13,833 nucleotides of DNA, taken from assembly GCA_022720335.1 (NCBI GenBank), contig JAIHVJ010000040.1:1-13833 (forward strand), in the 5' to 3' direction. The notes beneath the pieces were generated by a model, which was not told the DNA's origin, ran no database searches, and saw only the letters and a list, made by a program, of their open reading frames with translations. Shown here one piece after another: positions 1 through 5,964 of the stretch (the first letter of the stretch is position 1; each line of letters opens with the position of its first letter). The stretch is from Collinsella sp. GTDB taxonomy: Bacteria; Actinomycetota; Coriobacteriia; Coriobacteriales; Coriobacteriaceae. The translations under genes were made by a program, and so were the position numbers.

Positions 1-399
1 GAGCTCGTGACCGGCGTGACCCTTAACCCAGATGAACTCAACCTTGTGCTTGCTTTTGGCGGTGAGTAGGCGCTCCCACAGGTCGCGGTTCTTGACGGGC
101 TGCTTGTTGGCGGTTTTCCATCCGCGCTTTTTCCAGCCGTCGATCCAGTGTTTATTGAAAGCGTTGACGACGTACTGCGAATCGGAATGGACCTCGACCT
201 CGCAGGGGCGGTTAAGTGCCTCGAGCGCCACGATGACCGCCATGAGCTCCATGCGGTTGTTGGTGGTCTTGGCGTAGCCGCGCGAAAGCTCGGAGGTGAA
301 GGTCTTGCCGGCGGGGTTGGTGTATTTGAGCACGGCGCCGTAGCCGCCGCGTCCCGGATTTGATCGGGCCGAGCCGTCGGTATAGATGATGACCTTCAC
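1..399 (-). CDS. rnhA: Ribonuclease HI, 5' part only (runs off the window)
   Basis: Endonuclease that cuts the RNA strand of RNA-DNA hybrids in the cytoplasm (primer and R-loop removal). The visible 133 residues contain three of the four acidic catalytic residues of the family: Asp8 in YTDGS, Glu51 in NNRMEL and Asp73 in HSDSQYV. The conserved KGHAGH loop lies at the very end, so the fourth Asp and the C-terminus lie outside the window. The start is GTG at 399: AAAGGA lies a few bases upstream, and the overlapping ATG at 402 is followed at once by a stop. A TACAAT -10-like hexamer sits on this strand at 438-443, but no good -35 accompanies it. The gene follows the LysR gene on the same strand after a 99-nt gap. 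Identification is firm; only the 3' end is missing. Confidence 0.95.
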   Translation of the reverse strand, partial: MKVIIYTDGSARSNPGRGGYGAVLKYTNPAGKTFTSELSRGYAKTTNNRMELMAVIVALEALNRPCEVEVHSDSQYVVNAFNKHWIDGWKKRGWKTANKQPVKNRDLWERLLTAKSKHKVEFIWVKGHAGHEL

Positions 400-498
400 A
401 TGGTTCCTTTCGTTGGGTACGTTTCGTGTGAGTGACCATTGTAGCGCCGCGTTCGTCGAGGGCTAGCAATCTACGATTTCTACCCCGTCTTCCGACAG

Positions 499-1401
499 TT
501 AGTTGGCATGGATGATGCGGTTGAGCTCGTCGAGGTATTGCTGCAAGAGGGGAGAGGGCTTGCGCTCGTCGTGCATGATATAGCCTACGTGCATCGTTGG
601 GGCGTCTGCTAACGGGATCGATGCCATACCCCATTGCATTTCATTGGAGAGGACACCGGTCGACAGGGTGTAGCCGTTCGACGTGATAAGTAAGTTAGTA
701 AGTGTTCCGCGGTCCGAGATTCGTATGTTGCGGTCGCAAGGGATATAGCTAAAAGGTTCCTCGGCGTAATAGAAGGAGTTTGAGGTTCCCTGCTCAAAGC
801 TGTAGCGCGTATATGGTGTGAGGTCGGCAAGGGACAGCTGAGGGCGGCGTGCGAGCGGGTGGCGCTCGCTAACGAAGACGTGGACCGTCGCGTCGAATAG
901 GGGATGGAAGCTCGCGCGCGCATCGGCGAAGGCCTTCTGCAGGACGCGGGCGTTAAAGTCGTCCAGATAGAGGATGCCGATGTCGCTGCGAAACGCGCGG
1001 ACGTCATCGATGATCTGCGACGTGGTGGTCTCGCGCATGATGAACTCGAACTTGCTGTCGCGGCAGCGCTCGACCACGTTGACAAAGGCCTCGACCGAAA
1101 AGGCGTAGTGCTGGGCGGAAATGGCGAGGCGGGCTTGCGGGGTGCCGCCGTCCTCGTAGCGCGCCTCGAGCATGTCGGCCTGCTCTACGACCTGGCGCGC
1201 ATAGCCCAAAAGCTCGGTGCCGTCGTTGGTGAGCGTGACGCCGCGGCTGGAGCGCGTAAAGATCTCCAGGTGGAGCTCCTGTTCCAGGCTTTTGACGGCG
1301 TTTGAGATGTTGGACTGAGCGGTATAGAGGCGTTGAGCTGCGGCATTGATTGAGCCGGATTCTGCCACGGCGATCAAAAAGCGAAGCTGCTGGAGGGTCA
1401 T
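499..1401 (-). CDS. LysR-type transcriptional regulator, divergent from metY
   Basis: A 300-residue protein of normal LysR length. Residues 2-60 form the N-terminal winged helix-turn-helix (FLIAVAESGSINAAAQRLY, then SNISNAVKSLEQELHLEIFTRSSRGVTLT). The rest is the effector-binding domain with two periplasmic-binding-like lobes. The start ATG at 1401 is preceded by AAAGGA. It is transcribed away from metY across a 273-nt shared region containing a palindrome with LysR-box geometry at 1422-1442. Members of this family usually repress themselves and activate the divergent gene in response to a pathway metabolite. By position it is therefore probably a regulator of methionine or cysteine synthesis, with O-acetylserine, O-acetylhomoserine or a product as a possible effector. 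Family is certain; target is inferred from context; effector is unknown. I do not assign it to CysB, CysL or MetR. Confidence 0.9.
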   Translation of the reverse strand: MTLQQLRFLIAVAESGSINAAAQRLYTAQSNISNAVKSLEQELHLEIFTRSSRGVTLTNDGTELLGYARQVVEQADMLEARYEDGGTPQARLAISAQHYAFSVEAFVNVVERCRDSKFEFIMRETTTSQIIDDVRAFRSDIGILYLDDFNARVLQKAFADARASFHPLFDATVHVFVSERHPLARRPQLSLADLTPYTRYSFEQGTSNSFYYAEEPFSYIPCDRNIRISDRGTLTNLLITSNGYTLSTGVLSNEMQWGMASIPLADAPTMHVGYIMHDERKPSPLLQQYLDELNRIIHAN

Positions 1402-1421
1402 CGGCGCCCGTCCTTTCGATA

Positions 1422-1442
1422 GTTATCTATAAAACAGATAAC
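1422..1442. promoter_or_regulatory. Candidate LysR operator (T-N11-A palindrome)
   Basis: GTTATCT (1422-1428) and AGATAAC (1436-1442) form a perfect 7-bp inverted repeat around a 7-nt AT-rich spacer. T1426 and A1438 give the exact T-N11-A spacing of LysR boxes. The centre (1432) lies about 66 nt before the predicted metY transcription start and about 30 nt before the regulator's start codon. This fits activation of metY and self-repression. The site is read directly from sequence; its use is inferred. Confidence 0.65.
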
Positions 1443-1462
1443 AAGTTAGCGCTTTTAAGTGA

Positions 1463-1491
1463 TTGACCGAGCGGAACAATGCCCGTACTAT
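1463..1491 (+). promoter_or_regulatory. Predicted sigma-70-type promoter of metY
   Basis: TTGACC (1463-1468), a 17-nt spacer and TACTAT (1486-1491) form a good housekeeping promoter. Transcription would begin near 1498, giving a leader of about 177 nt before metY. The LysR-like palindrome lies immediately upstream. Confidence 0.6.
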
Positions 1492-1508
1492 TCAAAACAC
1501 ACAAAGGC

Positions 1509-1620
1509 GGTAGGTAATTAAACCGACCACGGAACCGGGATGCGAAAGGAGGCCTGCATATGAATTGCTTACCAAGACGAATGCCGGGCTCCTGTTTGCG
1601 CCCGTCGGCGTGATCAGGAG
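1509..1620 (+). promoter_or_regulatory. Structured metY leader with competing hairpins
   Basis: Three helices can be drawn by eye. The first pairs 1509-1519 with 1563-1573 (11 bp, two G-U). The second pairs 1547-1554 with 1586-1593 (7 of 8 positions) and buries the AGGAGG ribosome binding site of the leader ORF. The third pairs 1589-1594 with 1615-1620 (CTCCTG with CAGGAG), enclosing an inner stem 1598-1602/1607-1611. The second and third share CTCCT (1589-1593) and exclude each other; the same CTCCT could also pair with the metY ribosome binding site AAGGAG (1663-1668). A pyrimidine-rich tract (1631-1655) follows. I do not see the conserved core of SAM-I, SAM-II, SAM-IV, T-box or cobalamin riboswitches. 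The layout suggests attenuation or translational control linked to the leader ORF. Confidence 0.45.
1560..1613 (+). CDS. Putative 17-residue leader peptide of metY (two Cys codons)
   Basis: The ORF reads MNCLPRRMPGSCLRPSA. Its ATG follows a near-perfect ribosome binding site, AAAGGAGG (1545-1552), at 7-nt spacing, as good as any annotated gene here. Cys codons fall at residues 3 (1566-1568) and 12 (1593-1595). The second lies inside the shared CTCCTG strand of the competing hairpins, so ribosome stalling there would change leader folding. TTA, AGA and CGA codons, expected to be uncommon in a GC-rich genome, occur between the two. A still shorter ORF, MRKEACI (1540-1563), ends in an ATGA overlap with this start. 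Sulfur genes in other actinobacteria are known to use Cys-codon leader peptides; a role here is inference. It is too short to be judged by codon statistics. Confidence 0.45.
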   Translation: MNCLPRRMPGSCLRPSA

Positions 1621-1674
1621 ACAGCGACTTACTTCTCTCTTTTTATTTACTTTTGTTCGATCAAGGAGATCATC

Positions 1675-2985
1675 ATGAGCCAGTTCATCAACAACCCCGA
1701 GCACACCTTTGGTTTCGATACCCTGCAGCTGCACGTTGGCCAGGAGAGTGCCGATCCTGCATCCGACTCCCGTGCCGTGCCTATCTACCAGACCACGAGC
1801 TATGTGTTCCGCAACTCCCAGCACGCCGCCGACCGCTTTGGTCTTGCCGACGCCGGAAACATCTACGGCCGTCTGACCAACTCCACCCAGGGCGTCTTCG
1901 AGGATCGTATCGCCGCGCTCGAGGGTGGCGTGGCAGGTCTTGCCGTCGCCTCCGGTGCTGCTGCCATCACCTATACCCTGCAGGCTCTTGCCCAGGCCGG
2001 TGACCACGTGGTGGCTCAGAAGACCATCTACGGTGGCTCCTACAACCTGCTGGAGCATACGCTCTCCCAGTTTGGCGTCGAGACCACCTTCGTCGATGCC
2101 CACAACCTGGACGAGGTCGAGGGCGCCATCAAGGACAACACCACGGTCATCTATCTCGAGACGCTCGGCAACCCCAACTCCGACATCCCCAACATCGACG
2201 CCATCTCCGAGATCGCCAAGAAGCACGGTCTGCCGGTTGTCGTCGACAACACTTTCGGCACCCCGTATCTGTTCCGCCCGCTGGAGCATGGTGCCAACAT
2301 CGTCGTCCACTCCGCAACCAAGTTCATCGGCGGCCACGGCACCTCGCTGGGCGGCGTGATCGTCGACGGCGGTAACTTCGATTGGAAGGCGAGCGGAAAG
2401 TACGTGCAGATCGCCGAGCCCAACCCCTCCTACCATGGCGTCTCGTTTGCCGAGGCTGCCGGTCCCGCCGCCTTCGCAACCTATGTCCGCGCCATCCTGC
2501 TGCGTGACGAGGGCGCCTGCATCAGCCCGTTCAACGCCTGGGTCCTGCTCCAGGGCACCGAGACTCTGTCGCTGCGCGTTGACCGTCATGTCGAGAACAC
2601 CAAGAAGGTCGTTGAGTTCCTGACCGGTGACACCCATGTTGCCAAGGTGAACCACCCGAGCCTGCCTGAGCACCCCGACCATGAGCTCTACAAGCAATAT
2701 TTCCCCAACGGCGGTGCCTCGATCTTTACCTTTGAGATTAAGGGTGGCCAGGAGGCCGCCTGGAAGTTCATTGATCATCTGCAGGTGTTCTCGCTGCTCG
2801 CCAACGTGGCCGACGTCAAGTCGCTCGTCGTGCACCCGGCTACCACCACGCACTCCCAGCTCTCTGCCGAGGAGCTCGCCGAGCAGAGCATCACGTCCTC
2901 CACGATCCGTCTTTCCATCGGTACCGAGAACGCCGAGGATATCATTTGGGATCTGAAGCAGGCTTTCGCCGCGCTGGACGAGTAA
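1675..2985 (+). CDS. metY: O-acetylhomoserine aminocarboxypropyltransferase (sulfhydrylase)
   Basis: Cytoplasmic PLP enzyme that makes homocysteine from O-acetylhomoserine and sulfide, the direct-sulfhydrylation route to methionine. The 436 residues match the usual MetY length and fold (Cys/Met metabolism PLP family). The PLP-binding lysine is K216 in SATKFIGGHG, the cofactor-ring aspartate is D191 in VVDNTFGTP, and the substrate-phosphate loop shows YGRLTNST near 64-71. The active-site Tyr of the N-terminal segment is in PIYQTTSYVF. The C-terminal SLVVHPATTTHSQL and IRLSIGTE blocks are intact. AAGGAG (1663-1668) sits 6 nt before the ATG. The divergent LysR gene and the structured leader suggest control at both transcription start and elongation. 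O-succinylhomoserine or cystathionine enzymes of the same family are less likely, because the length and motif set fit MetY. Confidence 0.93.
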   Translation: MSQFINNPEHTFGFDTLQLHVGQESADPASDSRAVPIYQTTSYVFRNSQHAADRFGLADAGNIYGRLTNSTQGVFEDRIAALEGGVAGLAVASGAAAITYTLQALAQAGDHVVAQKTIYGGSYNLLEHTLSQFGVETTFVDAHNLDEVEGAIKDNTTVIYLETLGNPNSDIPNIDAISEIAKKHGLPVVVDNTFGTPYLFRPLEHGANIVVHSATKFIGGHGTSLGGVIVDGGNFDWKASGKYVQIAEPNPSYHGVSFAEAAGPAAFATYVRAILLRDEGACISPFNAWVLLQGTETLSLRVDRHVENTKKVVEFLTGDTHVAKVNHPSLPEHPDHELYKQYFPNGGASIFTFEIKGGQEAAWKFIDHLQVFSLLANVADVKSLVVHPATTTHSQLSAEELAEQSITSSTIRLSIGTENAEDIIWDLKQAFAALDE

Positions 2986-3049
2986 GGCGACTTGTGCAAG
3001 GACCCCTTGCGACTCGATAGGTATAACTGCATAAAATGCCTGCTCAAGG

Positions 3050-3086
3050 CGCCTGTGCGAACAATGGTTGCACAGGCGTCTTTTTT
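3050..3086 (+). terminator. Intrinsic terminator after metY
   Basis: CGCCTGTGC (3050-3058) pairs perfectly with GCACAGGCG (3070-3078) around an 11-nt loop and is followed by TCTTTTTT. A smaller hairpin, GCAAGG/CCTTGC (2996-3010), lies just after the metY stop and lacks a T-tract. Confidence 0.85.
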
Positions 3087-3100
3087 GCATAGAGAGGGCG

Positions 3101-3203
3101 CAAAAACAGGGTTTTTGACATGCTTTATGCATTCGAGTTGTGGAAAACTCCTGTTGAGAGGATGTGAGTTTTACGCAATTGACGTGCGCCTTTTGAGTAA
3201 AAC
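3101..3203. promoter_or_regulatory. AT-rich region with overlapping short inverted repeats
   Basis: The 211-nt gap before the secreted-protein gene holds CAAAAAC/GTTTTTG (3101-3107/3111-3117), AAAACTC/GAGTTTT (3144-3150/3166-3172) and GTTTTAC/GTAAAAC (3168-3174/3197-3203). The last two share 3168-3172 and so exclude each other. TTGACA (3115-3120) is a good -35, but I find no -10 at the right distance; TACTAT at 3227-3232 is a -10-like hexamer without a clear -35. It probably contains the promoter of the next gene, not resolved. Confidence 0.3.
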
Positions 3204-3297
3204 CGCAGGTCGCGATTTGCTCGGGGTACTATGCAGCGCGATCGAATCACACGCAGCTCAAACGCAGCAAAAACGCACTACGGAGGTTTCCAGCTAC

Positions 3298-4074
3298 ATG
3301 AGGATCGATTCACGAAAACCGAAAGCCGCCGCCCTTTCCGCCGCTCTGACCGTGGCACTTTTGGCGGGCGCCGGTGCAACTGATGCCCACGCGGCAACAC
3401 TGTCCGACACGGTTGGATCCACGCCGTCCGAGACGACGCTGGTGCAGCCCGTCGACTATCGCAGCGACGGCTTTGGCTCCATGCAGGAGTGGAACGCCTC
3501 GATGGAGGCCAAGCGCAATTCCCTGGAGATGCGCGCTCAGATCATCATGAACATGTACGGTGACTATGCCACCGATGACGAGCGCGCTGTGCTGCAGGGC
3601 TGTATCGATGGCGCGGGCAGCCTGTTGACGATGGGGGAGGTCGATGCGAAGTCGACCGAGCTCGATGAGCTGCGCACTGCGCTTGAGGATGCCAAGCGCG
3701 AAGCGCTCGAGGCTGCTGCCGCCGAGGCGGAGGCTGCCGAGGCCGCTCAGGCTTCGTACTACAACGCCGGTTACACTCCGTCCTACGCGTCTGCCGCGTC
3801 CTACGCGAACGGATCGGGCCTGACGCGCTCTGCGGGTGTCAATAACTACAACGGGCGCCGCGAGACCTATTACAGCAGCAATGTGCTTTATCACTATCGC
3901 ACGGGCGAATGGACTCAGGATTCTGAGGGCTTCTGGCGCGATTCCGACGGCTATTACGTTGTTGCCGCGGGCGATATGGCCCAGGGCTCGACCTTTACGG
4001 GCTCCAAGGGCGATTGCAAGGTCTATGACTCCGGCTGCGCTGCCGGAACCACCGACTACTACACCGGTTGGTAA
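3298..4074 (+). CDS. Secreted protein with coiled-coil segment and Coriobacteriia-type C-terminal module
   Basis: The start is the ATG at 3298, preceded by CGGAGG; it gives a proper signal peptide, whereas longer in-frame starts would bury it. Of 258 residues, 1-32 are an export signal (basic RKPK, then a hydrophobic core, cleavage likely after AHA32). Residues 65-135 are helical and charged, 130-152 are an Ala/Glu-rich helix likely to be coiled coil, 153-195 are a Tyr/Ser/Ala/Asn-rich linker, and 200-258 form a compact module (YRTGEWTQDSEGFWRDSDGYY, then CKVYDSGCAAGTTDYY). The VYDSG...DYY pattern resembles the Asp-containing core of 3D/RlpA-like beta-barrels found in peptidoglycan-active proteins, and C240 and C247 could form a disulfide. 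I infer a cell-surface or wall-associated role. Enzymatic activity is not shown. Confidence 0.75.
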   Translation: MRIDSRKPKAAALSAALTVALLAGAGATDAHAATLSDTVGSTPSETTLVQPVDYRSDGFGSMQEWNASMEAKRNSLEMRAQIIMNMYGDYATDDERAVLQGCIDGAGSLLTMGEVDAKSTELDELRTALEDAKREALEAAAAEAEAAEAAQASYYNAGYTPSYASAASYANGSGLTRSAGVNNYNGRRETYYSSNVLYHYRTGEWTQDSEGFWRDSDGYYVVAAGDMAQGSTFTGSKGDCKVYDSGCAAGTTDYYTGW

Positions 4075-4099
4075 TTTTTCTGCATCACGGATATTTGGC

Positions 4100-4147
4100 G
4101 GACGGGCGTCTTTACCGAGCTTTAGGGCAACGTAAGGACGTCCGTTC
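4100..4147 (+). other. Long imperfect hairpin (16-bp stem) in intergenic RNA
   Basis: Positions 4100-4115 pair with 4132-4147 over all 16 positions around a 16-nt loop. Three pairs (4101/4146, 4106/4141, 4111/4136) are G-U when read as + strand RNA and would be mismatches in RNA from the other strand, so the structure favours a rightward transcript. It begins 25 nt after the secreted-protein stop. No T-tract follows, so it is not a standard terminator; it could be a 3'-end stabiliser or control the small membrane gene. Confidence 0.4.
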
Positions 4148-4260
4148 TATGTATGCGTTTGAGTTAACAGAGCCCTTACCGTGGCGGTACGCTGGGCGTA
4201 TGGATGCGGGGCACACTAGTTCTTGAGAAATAAGGTCTTTCTCTTGGAGGAAGTGGTCTT

Positions 4261-4467
4261 GTGAATGCTCGAGATATTGCCGTTGCCGCCGTCGCGTTGA
4301 TGCTTGGCTGCCTTGGTCCCACGGCCGCGCTCGTCGCGGGCATGCAGGGGACATGCGGGGCTGCTCCTATCGTGGTCGGCGCGCTGATCGCGGCCGCGCT
4401 GCTGGGAAGTGCGGGTGTAGTCCTTTGTCGCGACGATGAGGACCAGGCGTCGGAGTCGCAGCTCTAA
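4261..4467 (+). CDS. Small two-helix membrane protein, unknown function
   Basis: Sixty-eight residues starting at GTG 4261, with GGAGGAA (4246-4252) 8 nt upstream. Two hydrophobic helices (about residues 5-28 and 34-56) are separated by a short GTCGAAP turn, followed by an acidic, polar tail (CRDDEDQASESQL). The likely topology is a helical hairpin in the cytoplasmic membrane with both ends on the same side. A strong terminator follows. I recognise no family. The good ribosome binding site and clean amphipathic layout argue for a real gene. Confidence 0.6.
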   Translation: MNARDIAVAAVALMLGCLGPTAALVAGMQGTCGAAPIVVGALIAAALLGSAGVVLCRDDEDQASESQL

Positions 4468-4505
4468 CCGTTGTGAAGCTGATTTTTGGCCAAAGATGAA
4501 AAAGG

Positions 4506-4541
4506 AAGCCGCCGCGAGGGGAGTGCCCCTTGCGGCGGCTT
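4506..4541. terminator. Bidirectional terminator between the small membrane gene and panE
   Basis: AAGCCGCCGC (4506-4515) pairs with GCGGCGGCTT (4532-4541) and continues inward through G-T and AGGGG/CCCCT to a 4-nt AGTG loop, 16 bp in all. The minus-strand side is followed by TTCCTTTTTC, a good T-tract for panE; the plus side has only a short TTT. It lies between convergent genes. Confidence 0.85.
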
Positions 4542-4576
4542 TGCCATTGGATCTGTTGGCTGCAGTATGCCGAGCA

Positions 4577-5491
4577 CTACCAGCTGCTTTCTATTTCGCG
4601 AATCCTCTGGTAGAGCCAATCGTTTTGCGGCACTTGGATATCGTGTTTGGCGGCCAGGCGGCAAATGGTGCCCGCGAACTCCTCGACTTCGGTTTTTCGT
4701 TGTGCGATGCGGTCCTGCGCCATCGAGGGCATACCGGCGGGGTCGATTCCCTCGATGAGGTGCACCATTTGCGTCAGGTCTGCCTCGGTCAGCTCAACGC
4801 CCTCGGCGTTGGCAACCGCAAGCGTCTCGCGCATGGCGGCGACAAAACAGCGGCGCTGCTCGGAGCCCGGCTCCGTGGCGCTTCCGTAGGTCCCGCCGTA
4901 AGCCATGCAGGTCTGGTTGATGCCGTCGTTGAGCATGAGTTTGGCCCACATGCGGTGCGCAATGTTGCTCTCGACGGTATGGGCGATGCCGCAGCGCGTG
5001 TAGAGCTCGTCGATAGCGGCGACGGTCGCGGGGTCGGTGCCGGCGGCTGCACCAAAGCGGATCTCGCCCGCATTGGTAAAGGTGAGCGCGCCGTTGAGGA
5101 ACACGGCGTCCATGCCCTGGCAGATACCAAGAACGGTATGCTTCCAGCCAAAGCGTTCGGCAATCTTTTGCTCGCTCGTAATGCCGTTGCACAGCGAGGC
5201 GATGAGCGTGTTGGGTCCCACGACACGCTCCATAGTCTTGAGTGCTTGGTCGAGACCGGTGGTCTTGACCGTCAGGATGACCAGATCGGCGGGCGCTGCC
5301 TCGCTGGCGCGGACGGACGTGAGATCGCAAGGCTTTCCGTTGACGGTGAGCGCATCGCCCGCGTGACGCTCAAAACGGGCGTCATCCATAACGTATTCGA
5401 CGGCGTCATTGCCGAGGGCCTTGGCAATCATGCTGCCGTAGAGCAGGCCGACGCCGCCCTTGCCGATAAAGGCAACCTTGTTGATCTGCAT
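4577..5491 (-). CDS. panE: 2-dehydropantoate 2-reductase (ketopantoate reductase family)
   Basis: NADPH-dependent enzyme that reduces 2-dehydropantoate to pantoate in pantothenate/CoA synthesis; cytoplasmic. The 304 residues match the family (about 300). The Rossmann nucleotide loop is GKGGVG (10-15). Conserved VKTT (75-78) and CNGIT (101-105) follow, then the C-terminal catalytic helix with Lys184 in MWAKLMLNDGIN, and PSMAQDRIAQRKTEVEEFAG near 255-274 holding the family's acidic residue. I chose ATG 5491 (MQINKVAFIG) over ATG 5500 because GAGGAG (5501-5506) is 9 nt from the first and touches the second. Paralogues of PanE act on other 2-keto acids, so substrate is less sure than family; no other pantothenate gene is nearby. 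Oddly, an intrinsic terminator ends only about 2 nt before its ribosome binding site. Confidence 0.85.
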   Translation of the reverse strand: MQINKVAFIGKGGVGLLYGSMIAKALGNDAVEYVMDDARFERHAGDALTVNGKPCDLTSVRASEAAPADLVILTVKTTGLDQALKTMERVVGPNTLIASLCNGITSEQKIAERFGWKHTVLGICQGMDAVFLNGALTFTNAGEIRFGAAAGTDPATVAAIDELYTRCGIAHTVESNIAHRMWAKLMLNDGINQTCMAYGGTYGSATEPGSEQRRCFVAAMRETLAVANAEGVELTEADLTQMVHLIEGIDPAGMPSMAQDRIAQRKTEVEEFAGTICRLAAKHDIQVPQNDWLYQRIREIESSW

Positions 5492-5508
5492 GTGAATCAT
5501 CTCCTCAC

Positions 5509-5535
5509 AAAAAGGCGCCCGCGTGCGGGGCGCCT
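5509..5535 (-). terminator. Terminator-like hairpin immediately before the panE ribosome binding site
   Basis: On the minus strand AGGCGCCC pairs with GGGCGCCT (plus 5513-5520 with 5528-5535) around a 7-nt loop, followed directly by a run of T (plus AAAAA, 5509-5513) and then GTGAGGAG, the panE ribosome binding site. It would end transcripts from the 64-residue ORF, or act as an attenuator for panE. Confidence 0.75.
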
Positions 5536-5607
5536 GATGGATTGTATGCCGCTGGGGCGTGCAGCGTGCACCGGAGGCGGAATTTAGAAGAACAAACGCA
5601 TGGGAAC

Positions 5608-5802
5608 TTATGCCGCGGGGCAGACCGCAAAGACGCGGGCGGGGTATCCGACGCCATCGCGGACCTTGGGGAAGGTGCAGAAGATGACGGCGCTCGTGGC
5701 TGGAAGCTCGTTTAGATGGTCCATGACTTCGATCTGATAGCGGTCGACCGAGAGGATGTATTGCTCGCCGGGGTAGGGGTAGGCGTCCTCGCGTGTGGTC
5801 AC
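5608..5802 (-). CDS. 64-residue ORF resembling the C-terminus of a cyclase-family protein
   Basis: Starts at GTG 5802 with AAAGGAG (5809-5815) well placed, so it looks translated as a free-standing product. Residues 23-61 (IEVMDHLNELPATSAVIF, then PKVRDGVGYPARVFAV) recall the last strand-turn-strand segment of the arylformamidase/cyclase family, where a glutamate, a leucine-proline turn and a GxPxR motif end the fold. The metal-binding His/Asp motifs of that family lie in the N-terminal part, which is absent, so it should not be catalytic on its own. It may be a decayed remnant or a small protein that kept the fold's end. A terminator follows and panE lies downstream. Family similarity is by eye only and could be wrong; the ORF itself is likelier than its assignment. 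Confidence 0.5.
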   Translation of the reverse strand: MTTREDAYPYPGEQYILSVDRYQIEVMDHLNELPATSAVIFCTFPKVRDGVGYPARVFAVCPAA

Positions 5803-5964
5803 GCTCGTCTCCTTTCATCGGGCTTTTTGCTGATGTTAAAGCGGTGCCGTGACGGCTCGATTTCTACTACGTTACGATACGTTCTCGATTGCGATTCCAA
5901 TGTGTTTCGATGGCGTGGCCGTTGTGTTTCGCCTCATTAGGGCTTCGATGGGAGGGGAGGGGCC

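Noticed and set aside
1498..1674. SAM, T-box or cobalamin riboswitch before metY
   Set aside because: None of the conserved cores I know for these classes is visible, although helices are present; the leader ORF explains the structure better.
1492..3132. Long open frame (546 codons) on the minus strand across metY
   Set aside because: It mirrors the high-GC codon pattern of metY, has no proper ribosome binding site, and its translation is low-complexity Gly/Val/Asp/Leu with no recognisable family. The plus-strand MetY has all catalytic motifs.
4436..5587. Open frame of 383 codons on the plus strand opposite panE
   Set aside because: Antisense shadow of panE; it crosses the strong terminator at 4506-4541 and the translation has no family motifs.
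5492..5818. Upstream extension of the panE frame to 413 residues
   Set aside because: The added part is Arg/Pro/His-rich, overlaps the 64-residue ORF and the terminator, and lies before the Rossmann start and the ribosome binding site that fits ATG 5491.
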